This document shows, piece by piece, positions 1 to 5,587 of a DNA stretch of 6,837 nt. The notes beneath the pieces are model-generated. The model had not been told where the DNA came from, searched no databases, and saw only the letters and a list, made by a program, of their open reading frames with translations. The DNA is taken from positions 1 through 6,837 of the forward strand of contig JBMCLJ010000073.1 of the NCBI GenBank assembly GCA_048615375.1, in the 5' to 3' direction. The position numbers and the translations under genes were made by a program. The stretch is from JBMCLJ01 sp048615375 (GTDB taxonomy: Bacteria; Patescibacteriota; Dojkabacteria; JAOAGR01). How positions within the stretch are numbered: position 1 is the stretch's first letter; each line of letters opens with the position of its first letter.

Positions 1-134
1 ATCTATGTCATTTTCATTGGTGGACGGATGTATAGTGTTTGAAGGTATTTGGTATTAGAACCTCATCAGCAGGGATTTTGTTATGAATATTTCTCATTTC
101 ACCAATTGAACGGTTGTGGGGATACATATTCTGT

Positions 135-400
135 TTACTCTTTGTCATGCTTATTAAGTTTACGGGTTAAATAGGCGATGCCTCATTTTCCTGTAAAGTT
201 TCTACGTTGTATTTTCTAAAAAAACGAATATATGTATCATGGGCAAGATCTTCGACGTCTTCCTTGGGTACGTATTTATACTAATAAAAACGATATACAT
301 ACGAATATGTTGCCTGATAGCACGATTCTTGCATCACGATGTTTGTGTGACTATTGTAGAGTGTTCTGTGCAGAAATAACAATTTTAGTAGATGAAGCAT
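135..400 (-). pseudogene. Broken sigma-70-family (ECF-like) sigma factor remnant
   Basis: Read on the minus strand from an ATG at 400-398, one frame encodes a sigma-70 region 2 signature. It shows YSYVYRFY, an in-frame TAG (283-281), then YKYVPKEDVEDLAHDTY (280-230) and IRFFRKYN (229-206), and it stops at TAA 169-167. The EDxEDLxxDTYxRFFRK pattern is the core-RNA-polymerase-binding and -10-recognition helix start of sigma factors. The spacing from YRF to EDVEDL fits the family without a gap if the TAG replaces one residue. A second frame (182-135) continues with GIAYLTRKLNKHDKE, as expected after a one-base frameshift near 180. A third frame (148-14, from an ATG) is open for 44 codons, but I cannot recognise it as region 4. 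With a stop plus at least one frameshift, the gene is most likely dead. It is divergent from the phosphatase gene, whose promoter overlaps its 5' end. The family assignment rests on motif recognition only. Confidence 0.68.
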
Positions 401-407
401 TAAAATT

Positions 408-416
408 TGTTACAAT
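408..416 (+). promoter_or_regulatory. Extended -10 promoter of the phosphatase gene
   Basis: TG (408-409), one base, then TACAAT (411-416) makes an extended -10 element. No good -35 box is visible 16-18 bases upstream, which extended -10 promoters tolerate. Counting seven bases from the end of the -10 box puts the transcription start on the A of the ATG at 423, so the transcript would be leaderless. No Shine-Dalgarno sequence precedes this ATG. Confidence 0.6.
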
Positions 417-422
417 GACTAT

Positions 423-1271
423 ATGAAAGACGAAAAACCTGATTTTACAGTGTTTCTTGAAGAATTATTCACCAAGCTGAAATCATTTGTTGATGAGAAT
501 TATCATCTTACTCAGACCACAGGAAAACTTAATCGAAACAATCAAAAAAGTATCGCCATGGATGAGGCGATGGAAGGTTTTATCCTTGAGGAACTCAAGA
601 AAATAGACACAAAAGTCCGGGTTTTTTCCGAAGAAATTGGCGTTGTGGATGTTCATAAAGATCCCCAGTATTTAATTGTATTTGATCCTCTGGATGGGAG
701 CGCAAATTTTAAGTATGGTCGAGGGTTACTACCGTTCGGTACGCTGGTATGTATTTTTGAAGGCATAGAGCCTAAGTTTTGCAATGTCCTGAGCGCTGGC
801 GCGATTGAGTATACCAAGGACTTACAATTCTACTTCAATGGAAGCAAAACCTATGATAAATATAATATGCCGGTTGAAATCAGTGATGACTGGGAGAATG
901 AGCCGAATAAACCTTTTTATATAGACATTCACAAAGGTCGTAGGAAAAGGTACCTGCCATTGTTTATGAATCTTATGGTGCCCAGGCATTCAGGTTCTAC
1001 TATCGGAAACCTTGTGTACACGCTCTCAAATACATCAGCTTGTATGGGAAGTAATATGATGAATCCGGAAGAGGTCGGAGCGGTTGTCACGTTACTTCGT
1101 GGAGCAGGAGCAAAGTTAGTCGACGACTATGGAAAGGTGTTTCACGATCAGCTCTTTTCCTATAAAAAGAAATTCGCGATTCTGGGAGGTGGAGAAGGAA
1201 TAGTAGATCATATTATTGCTATGATAAACGATGTGGACAAGAAAAGTCGTCATTTACAAAGAAATAGATAG
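423..1271 (+). CDS. Inositol monophosphatase-like phosphatase (IMPase/FBPase superfamily)
   Basis: This 282-residue protein has the usual length of the IMPase family, soluble metal-dependent enzymes that remove phosphate from inositol phosphates, fructose 1,6-bisphosphate, PAP or related substrates. Visible motifs are an Asp in SIAMDEAM (D47), the metal-binding EE pair in VFSEEIG (E70, E71), the hallmark DPLDGSANF (D88, D91, G92, S93), and a C-terminal GSTIGNLVYTL segment (191-201) matching the family's GS..N region. The usual WDxAAG motif is missing. The corresponding stretch is NPEEVGAVVTLLRGAGA (214-230), where Glu217 probably stands in for the third metal-ligand Asp and the Trp is absent. 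No signal peptide or membrane segment is seen, so it should be cytoplasmic. The ATG at 423 is chosen because it follows a TACAAT box by six bases. Substrate cannot be predicted. The 3' end carries the promoter of the next gene. Confidence 0.88.
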   Translation: MKDEKPDFTVFLEELFTKLKSFVDENYHLTQTTGKLNRNNQKSIAMDEAMEGFILEELKKIDTKVRVFSEEIGVVDVHKDPQYLIVFDPLDGSANFKYGRGLLPFGTLVCIFEGIEPKFCNVLSAGAIEYTKDLQFYFNGSKTYDKYNMPVEISDDWENEPNKPFYIDIHKGRRKRYLPLFMNLMVPRHSGSTIGNLVYTLSNTSACMGSNMMNPEEVGAVVTLLRGAGAKLVDDYGKVFHDQLFSYKKKFAILGGGEGIVDHIIAMINDVDKKSRHLQRNR

Positions 1272-1280
1272 GTATACAAT
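1253..1280 (+). promoter_or_regulatory. Promoter of the TSG-repeat membrane protein, inside the preceding gene
   Basis: TTTACA (1253-1258) and TACAAT (1275-1280) are separated by 16 bases, close to the sigma-70 consensus (five of six matches in each box). The -35 lies in the last codons of the phosphatase gene and the -10 starts just past its TAG. The predicted start of transcription is 1286-1287, on the ATG itself, so the message would be leaderless. Confidence 0.65.
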
Positions 1281-1285
1281 TAACT

Positions 1286-2314
1286 ATGAGTGAAGCGACA
1301 GGGAATACAGTAGCCGAAGTGACTAAAAAGAATTTGCACAAAACAAGTGAGTCAATTTTTTCCGCATTGCATTTGATAACGATTGGTGTTGTCTTTCTTT
1401 TAAATACTACTGGGATTATCTCCTGGGAAATGTGGAAGTACTTTATACTCATACTTTTTAGTATCTGGCCAGTGTTCTTAATTTTTGCTGGACTGCAATT
1501 GATTTTTCGCAAGTCGCTCATTGTGAAGGCCGTGTTAAACACGATTGGCTTCATTCTTTTTGTATCGATGCTTTCTGTTTCTGTCGCTGCTGAGAGAAGT
1601 GACTATTACAAAGATAAGATTCTTGAAAACAGCTGGTTACTTAATGTAATTGTTGGTGATGGGGAATATCTTGAAGAAACACCTGTTATCTCTGGAGAGG
1701 CGTATGAAGCAGTAGAGTTTAGACAAATGCAGTTTAATTTCAAAAGTAGTAATTTTACCTTGAAGGACAGTGATGATTTTAATGATCATGTGCGAGTGCA
1801 AGCCTACTACTATGAAGAGTATGGAGTTCCTGAATTGGAGGGAAGGCTTGAAGATGGTGTGCTCTATACTGCATTTGATCCTTACTTCAGGTCACCGGTG
1901 CTATCATTCTTTATGGATAACGTCATGTATGATACGATGATTGGACAGGAAGAAGTTGATACATTGCTTGATATTGACCTGACATCTGGAGATGGCGAAA
2001 TTCAATTAGAGAGAATTACCGTTCCAAGAATTACTGTGAATATGACGTCAGGAGATGTTATAGTTAACTTAGAGAATAATGCGATTCCTGAGGAACTGAA
2101 TCTCAAAATGACTTCCGGAGAATTTGAACTTTTTTTGCCTGAAGAAATTGGCGGTATTGAAGTTGCCTATTCAAGAACGTCCGGTGATATAGCTGTACAA
2201 GGGCGGGAAATTGAAGAAAAATCAGGAACGTATCTCTATAAACCAGAAGCTGAACAAGTGATGAAGATTAATCTTGAAGTCACTTCAGGGAATGTAGCTA
2301 TACATTTAGAGTAG
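1286..2314 (+). CDS. Three-TM protein with C-terminal TSG-repeat (DUF4097-like) beta domain
   Basis: This is a 342-residue membrane protein. A short polar N-terminus (1-24) is followed by three hydrophobic segments at about 26-46, 51-73 and 79-102. The first two resemble the LiaI/LiaF transmembrane module (TIGVVFLLN, then WPVFLIFAGLQLI). The remaining 240 residues are polar and probably extracytoplasmic, although topology is inferred. Residues 230-342 contain five copies of a TSG motif, each at the turn before an alternating beta strand: TSGDGEIQLE (233), TSGDVIVNLE (254), TSGEFELFLP (276), TSGDIAVQG (298) and TSGNVAIHLE (333). The 20-35 residue spacing is typical of the DUF4097/toast-rack putative adhesin fold, a right-handed beta stack of unknown biochemical role. 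The next gene starts 11 bases downstream and encodes a related membrane protein, so the two probably act together at the envelope. No catalytic motif is seen. No Shine-Dalgarno is present; the start is fixed by the adjacent -10 box. Confidence 0.8.
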   Translation: MSEATGNTVAEVTKKNLHKTSESIFSALHLITIGVVFLLNTTGIISWEMWKYFILILFSIWPVFLIFAGLQLIFRKSLIVKAVLNTIGFILFVSMLSVSVAAERSDYYKDKILENSWLLNVIVGDGEYLEETPVISGEAYEAVEFRQMQFNFKSSNFTLKDSDDFNDHVRVQAYYYEEYGVPELEGRLEDGVLYTAFDPYFRSPVLSFFMDNVMYDTMIGQEEVDTLLDIDLTSGDGEIQLERITVPRITVNMTSGDVIVNLENNAIPEELNLKMTSGEFELFLPEEIGGIEVAYSRTSGDIAVQGREIEEKSGTYLYKPEAEQVMKINLEVTSGNVAIHLE

Positions 2315-2315
2315 A

Positions 2316-2321
2316 TAAAAT
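2316..2321 (+). promoter_or_regulatory. Possible -10 box for the LiaF-like gene
   Basis: TAAAAT lies just after the stop of the upstream gene and ends four bases before the ATG at 2326. Its placement matches the -10 boxes of neighbouring genes, but no convincing -35 is visible, and the box is AT-rich enough to arise by chance. The gene may instead be cotranscribed with 1286-2314. There is no Shine-Dalgarno at a normal distance to support reinitiation. Confidence 0.35.
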
Positions 2322-2325
2322 TATT

Positions 2326-3009
2326 ATGAAGAACAATAAGTTACAAGGTAATTATATAACTGGAGGTATTCTGATTTTTTTAGGCGTAGCCTTTCTTCTT
2401 GATCAGTTTACGCCATTTTCATTCGGGAATGTGTTAGGTCTCGTGTGGCCTTTAATTCTATGTGGTATAGGATTGTATCTTGTTACTTCGAGCAGCAAGA
2501 AGGCGGGATTGATTTTAATAGCGTTGGGAGGCATCTTCTTCATTGGAAATCTGGAGTTTTTGCCTTTTAATGTGTGGCAACTCTGGCCACTTATCCTGAT
2601 TGTTGTTGGTATTAGCATACTCATGTCCCACTCCAGGATTATGCGAGGCAATGGTGCACCCTCATCTTCACAGGAGAAACAGTCTGGTGATTTTGATCAT
2701 TTTGTAATGTTCTGGGGATTAGAAGAAAAAATTCACGGTGTATTTAAACAAGGAAACATAACAGCACTCTTTGGAGGAGCGGAAATAGACCTTCGGGAAG
2801 CTGAGATTTCCGATGAAGGAGCTATTATTTCTACCACGGCTATTTTTGGTGGGGTTGAACTACATGTGCCTGATAATGTAAAAATTGTGAATAATGCTAC
2901 AGGGATATTCGGTGGATATAGCGACAAGACACGTGCTGGTTCTCAGGACAAACCCAAAGTAATTGAAATTCAAGGTATCTCAATGTTCGGCGGTGTAGAG
3001 ATTAAGTAG
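2326..3009 (+). CDS. LiaF-like membrane protein with duplicated TM module and FGG repeats
   Basis: This 227-residue protein has a LiaF-like layout: an N-terminal membrane half and a C-terminal beta-rich half. Four hydrophobic segments (about 11-27, 37-54, 60-76 and 84-101) form two copies of one module. Each has an LG-containing helix followed by a helix with WPLIL (41-45 and 87-91, offset 46 residues). After a polar linker (102-122) the soluble domain carries FGG at 149, 174, 195 and 221, as in ALFGGAEIDL, AIFGGVELHVP, GIFGGYSD and SMFGGVEIK. This matches the C-terminal domain of LiaF/YvqF, which in Firmicutes restrains the envelope-stress kinase LiaS. No kinase or regulator is next to it here, so a LiaRS-type role is not demonstrated. 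Length is close to Bacillus LiaF (about 240). It sits 11 bases after the TSG-repeat gene, which shares the same kind of TM module. The ATG at 2326 has no Shine-Dalgarno. Confidence 0.82.
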   Translation: MKNNKLQGNYITGGILIFLGVAFLLDQFTPFSFGNVLGLVWPLILCGIGLYLVTSSSKKAGLILIALGGIFFIGNLEFLPFNVWQLWPLILIVVGISILMSHSRIMRGNGAPSSSQEKQSGDFDHFVMFWGLEEKIHGVFKQGNITALFGGAEIDLREAEISDEGAIISTTAIFGGVELHVPDNVKIVNNATGIFGGYSDKTRAGSQDKPKVIEIQGISMFGGVEIK

Positions 3010-3083
3010 TTTTTCATCTTTGCTTCATATTCATTATGGAATATAGAGTGGAAAATCCAAAAGTGACGTCAGTGGACTTCCAA

Positions 3084-3096
3084 TATAGTATATAAG
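3084..3096 (+). promoter_or_regulatory. Probable promoter of the secreted-protein gene
   Basis: The 105-base gap before the gene holds overlapping -10 candidates, TATAGT (3084-3089) and TATAAG (3091-3096). A GTGACG sequence (3063-3068) lies 15 bases before the first and is a weak -35. Either choice gives a short leader of about 12-19 bases without a Shine-Dalgarno. GTGACG overlaps an 8-base perfect palindrome, TGACGTCA (3064-3071), which could be an operator but is short. Confidence 0.4.
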
Positions 3097-3114
3097 TAAA
3101 GAAACACACAAACT

Positions 3115-3633
3115 ATGCAAACAAAAAAACTCTCAATAGTAGCAGCAGGAGCAGGTATTGCTGTGATCGCTGGAATGAGCTCATTATTTTTTATGACCAA
3201 TTCGCATGCTCAGGACCAATCTGCTTCAGAACGTCCGGATGTCATAGGTCTCGTTGCCGAAACAGTTGAACTTGATCGTGACACACTATGCAACGCGTTT
3301 AAAGACACTCATCTGGAGTTGCTTGAGGATAGAGCTCAAGAACGAGGTTTAACTGATGAAGAAGTCGCAAAAGTTCAAGATCGAATAGAGTCTTCTAATT
3401 GTGAAGGACCAATGGGTAAGGAGATAAGGAAAATGGGTGGCCACGCTCAAGGAAGAGGAGGTAAGACTCGTGTGATTAAAAACATGGCGGCATTTCTTGG
3501 TACCTCGGAAGAAGAGCTAAAGGAAGGGCTTAAAGAAGGGAAAAGACCACATGAAATGTTAGAAGAACAAGGAAAATCTATGCATGATTTTCGTGAATAT
3601 ATCAGAGAAAGAAGGAGCAATTTGCAGCAGTAG
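3115..3633 (+). CDS. Secreted, charged alpha-helical protein of unknown function
   Basis: This 172-residue protein has a typical Sec signal peptide: Lys4-Lys5, a hydrophobic core (about 6-27) and a cleavage site after SHA (A32). The mature part is rich in Glu, Lys and Arg and predicted helical. It has two loosely similar segments. Residues 43-92 read as a helix pair around VELDRDTL and GLTDEEVAKVQDRI. Residues 124-165 contain LGTSEEELKEGLKEGKRPHE and then EEQGKSMHDF. The first resembles small secreted proteins common in Patescibacteria and Firmicutes that carry an LT-x-x-Q/E-like helical turn; the second resembles short 'eGKS/E-G' helical repeats. Two cysteines, C59 and C96, are the only ones in the mature chain and could form a disulfide. 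A Gly-rich, basic linker (108-117) joins the halves. The gene has its own probable promoter and ends at a strong terminator, so it is likely monocistronic. Function unknown. Confidence 0.72.
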   Translation: MQTKKLSIVAAGAGIAVIAGMSSLFFMTNSHAQDQSASERPDVIGLVAETVELDRDTLCNAFKDTHLELLEDRAQERGLTDEEVAKVQDRIESSNCEGPMGKEIRKMGGHAQGRGGKTRVIKNMAAFLGTSEEELKEGLKEGKRPHEMLEEQGKSMHDFREYIRERRSNLQQ

Positions 3634-3658
3634 GCATACAAGGGTGCTCAATCTATAA

Positions 3659-3688
3659 ACTCCGGGTATCGTACCCGGAGTATTTTGT
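3659..3688 (+). terminator. Rho-independent terminator after the secreted-protein gene
   Basis: A 10-base-pair perfect stem (3659-3668 with 3672-3681; core CTCCGGG/CCCGGAG) closes a three-base TCG loop and is followed by ATTTTGT. It lies 25 bases after the TAG at 3631-3633. It separates the upstream group from the ABC transporter operon. Confidence 0.88.
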
Positions 3689-3709
3689 ATCCAGTGAATA
3701 AAAAAACGT

Positions 3710-3738
3710 TTGTTATATTTCATTAAAAGGTGTACAAT
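3710..3738 (+). promoter_or_regulatory. Promoter of the ABC transporter operon
   Basis: TTGTTA (3710-3715) and TACAAT (3733-3738) are exactly 17 bases apart, the sigma-70 optimum. It is the best-formed promoter in the window. The predicted start near 3745 gives a leader of about eight bases before the ATG at 3753, too short for a Shine-Dalgarno. Confidence 0.75.
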
Positions 3739-3752
3739 TATCGTTGAAATAA

Positions 3753-4706
3753 ATGTCAATCATTACTGTTGATAATCTTATTAAAAAGTACAGGAAGAGT
3801 CAGGAGAATGCGGTTGATGGTATTTCATTTGATGTCAAAGAAGGTGAGCTTTTTGCTTTCCTGGGACCAAATGGGGCCGGAAAAACAACAACAATTTCTA
3901 TACTGACCACTACGCTCTCAAAAACATCAGGAACGGTAATTGTAGATGGGCTGGATATAGCTGAGACTGCTTCAGAAGTGCGCCAACGGGTAGGAATCAT
4001 ATTTCAAAAACCTTCTCTTGATGAGAATCTTTCTGCAGAAGAAAATATACGTTTCCATTCGGTATTGTATGGGCTATATTCGTTTTCTCCTTCTTATCGC
4101 TTAATGCCAAAGGCTTACAAAAATAAAGTTCAGGAGCTTGCGGAAGTTGTTGGAATCGGTGATTCACTGAATAATCCAGTCAAACAGTTTAGTGGAGGTA
4201 TGAAGAGAAAGCTGGAGATCATCCGTAGCCTCATGCATTCACCAAAGATTCTATTTCTGGACGAACCGACTATTGGCCTGGATCCTGACAGCCGCAACAC
4301 GTTATGGGAGTATCTCTTGAATATGAAGCACAAAACAGGCATGACGGTTTTTCTTACGACTCATTACCTTGATGAGGTAGAAGAAGCGGACACTGTATGC
4401 ATTATCAATAAAGGTAAAATCGTAGCGAATGGTTCACCCCAGTCTGTGAAGGACAGTATGACTCAAGAAACAATAGTGTTCGAAACGCAGCCTGATGATG
4501 TTCAGCAGCTCAAGGATGAAGTCACATCCCGCGGATATGAAGCAGAAGTAAAAGGCAATAAGGTCATAGTAAAAGTGCGCGAGTTCGAAAAAATTAAAAA
4601 CCTGATGAATGCAATTTCCACAAACATAGCGGATTTTGATGTGCATAAGCCGTCTATGGAAGACGCCTATCTGCAAATTATACGTGAAGAAGCTATTGAT
4701 ATATAA
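3753..4706 (+). CDS. ABC transporter ATP-binding protein (DrrA-type, ABC-2 exporter)
   Basis: This 317-residue nucleotide-binding subunit should power the permease encoded next. All ATPase motifs are present: Walker A GPNGAGKTT (38-46), Q-loop Gln85 in FQKPSLDE, signature FSGGM (146-150, with Phe where Leu is usual), Walker B ILFLDEP (166-172) with catalytic Glu171, D-loop GLDP (175-178) and H-switch His204 in TTHYLDE. After about residue 235 comes a DUF4162-like C-terminal extension ending in KPSMEDAYLQI, standard in DrrA/NatA-type ATPases. Between LYGL and the helix before the signature there is a longer helical-domain segment, YSFSPSYRLMPKAY (109-122), than in typical DrrA; I believe it marks a subfamily. 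Substrate is unknown; relatives export drugs, antibiotics, sodium or polysaccharide precursors. The start lacks a Shine-Dalgarno and is set by the promoter 15 bases upstream. The permease follows 14 bases after the stop. Confidence 0.93.
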   Translation: MSIITVDNLIKKYRKSQENAVDGISFDVKEGELFAFLGPNGAGKTTTISILTTTLSKTSGTVIVDGLDIAETASEVRQRVGIIFQKPSLDENLSAEENIRFHSVLYGLYSFSPSYRLMPKAYKNKVQELAEVVGIGDSLNNPVKQFSGGMKRKLEIIRSLMHSPKILFLDEPTIGLDPDSRNTLWEYLLNMKHKTGMTVFLTTHYLDEVEEADTVCIINKGKIVANGSPQSVKDSMTQETIVFETQPDDVQQLKDEVTSRGYEAEVKGNKVIVKVREFEKIKNLMNAISTNIADFDVHKPSMEDAYLQIIREEAIDI

Positions 4707-4713
4707 AACCTTT

Positions 4714-4717
4714 GGAG
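4714..4717 (+). promoter_or_regulatory. Shine-Dalgarno of the permease gene
   Basis: GGAG within TTTGGAG is the only clear ribosome-binding site before a gene in this window. It lies three bases from the first ATG (4721) and six from the second (4724). The second spacing is more usual, so translation may begin at 4724 (one residue shorter). Confidence 0.6.
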
Positions 4718-4720
4718 TAG

Positions 4721-5524
4721 ATGATGAAATCAAAGTTTTCACGAAACCTGAATTCACTGTTTGTAATAGCATACCGTGATATATTAAAGTTCTTAAACGA
4801 TCGGGCTCGTATCGCAGCTACTTTTATATTTCCTGGAGTCTTTATTGGTATTCTCGGATATAGTTTTCAGTCAAATCTGGGAGCTGAAGTGCCATTTAAC
4901 TTTCTCACCTTTGTGTTTGTTGGTGTTCTTGCCCAAACATTATTTCAGTCTGCAGCTTCCGGAATCATATCTCTGATAGAAGACAGGGAGAATGACTTTA
5001 GTCAGGAAATATTTATTTCACCAGTTTCGCGATATACTATAATCCTGGGTAAAATACTTGGTGAATCAATGGTGGCACTCTTGCAGGCGTTCACAATTAT
5101 TGTGTTCGCCTACATAATACGCGTGCCTTTCGCGTTTGAGGATATTCTAGTACTTATTCCGTTCATGGTAATTGCAACATTATTTGGAGCATCTTTTGGT
5201 GTGGCTGTTCTTTCAATGCTGAATTCTCAGCGCTCAGCTAATCAAGTATTCCCTTTTTTAGTGCTGCCCCAGTTCTTCTTATCAGGGATTTTTACCCCAA
5301 TTACCGAGCTTCCTGCAACACTTGCTATTTTAGCCAGGGTAGCACCATTGACTTATATCGTTGATCTTTTTCACGGTGTTGTATACGCAGGTGAGCCCCA
5401 GGAGGTATATGATCTTCTAGTACTCCATCCACCATGGGTAAATATTCTTGTAATTATTGCACTCTTTATTGTATTTCTCGTTATGGGGACATGGATTTTT
5501 ATACGTAAAGAAACAAATAAATAA
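4721..5524 (+). CDS. ABC-2 type transporter permease
   Basis: This 267-residue integral membrane protein is the partner of the upstream ATPase. Six hydrophobic segments lie at about 32-50, 61-82, 114-134, 140-167, 175-195 and 241-262, the normal ABC-2 (DrrB/NodJ-like) count. Family landmarks are an amphipathic N-terminal helix with AYRDILKFLNDR (17-28), the cytoplasmic loop EDRENDFSQEIFISPVSR (87-104) that corresponds to the 'E-RE-GT-E-L--SP-SR' motif, and FFLSGIFTPITELP (185-198) followed by LARVAPLTYIVDLFHG (204-219) before the last helix. It is probably a homodimeric export channel with two ATPase subunits. The two start codons at 4721 and 4724 are in frame; Shine-Dalgarno spacing favours the second. 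Substrate not predictable. No clear terminator follows; the next gene begins 63 bases after the stop and has its own candidate promoter. Confidence 0.92.
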   Translation: MMKSKFSRNLNSLFVIAYRDILKFLNDRARIAATFIFPGVFIGILGYSFQSNLGAEVPFNFLTFVFVGVLAQTLFQSAASGIISLIEDRENDFSQEIFISPVSRYTIILGKILGESMVALLQAFTIIVFAYIIRVPFAFEDILVLIPFMVIATLFGASFGVAVLSMLNSQRSANQVFPFLVLPQFFLSGIFTPITELPATLAILARVAPLTYIVDLFHGVVYAGEPQEVYDLLVLHPPWVNILVIIALFIVFLVMGTWIFIRKETNK

Positions 5525-5537
5525 TCGCTATATAAGC

Positions 5538-5566
5538 TTTAGTTATAATTGATATAGTGATAAAAT
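5538..5566 (+). promoter_or_regulatory. Candidate promoter(s) of the Nudix gene
   Basis: The 63-base gap is AT-rich and holds three overlapping -10 candidates: TATAAT (5544-5549), TATAGT (5553-5558) and TAAAAT (5561-5566). The last has a weak -35, TTTAGT (5538-5543), at 17 bases. Transcripts would have leaders of about 15-32 bases with no Shine-Dalgarno before the ATG at 5588. Which box is used cannot be decided. Confidence 0.4.
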
Positions 5567-5587
5567 TCTAAGTAAGCAGCTAGTAAC

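Noticed and set aside
232..426. 64-codon plus-strand open frame before the phosphatase gene
   Set aside because: It has no ribosome-binding site or recognisable domain, overlaps the phosphatase start, and lies opposite the sigma-factor remnant whose motifs explain the region better.
2043..2050. TGACGTCA palindrome repeated inside the TSG-repeat gene and upstream of 3115 (3064-3071)
   Set aside because: The copy at 2043 simply encodes part of a MTSGD motif, so two 8-base matches are not evidence for a shared operator.
3023..3048. AT-rich hairpin (ATATTC/GAATAT with a partly paired base) after the LiaF-like gene
   Set aside because: The stem is short and AT-rich and no T-tract follows, so it is not a convincing terminator; it may be chance.
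5528..5557. CTATAT...ATATAG inverted repeat after the permease gene
   Set aside because: Six weak AT pairs around an 18-base loop with no T-tract fit AT-rich promoter sequence better than a terminator.
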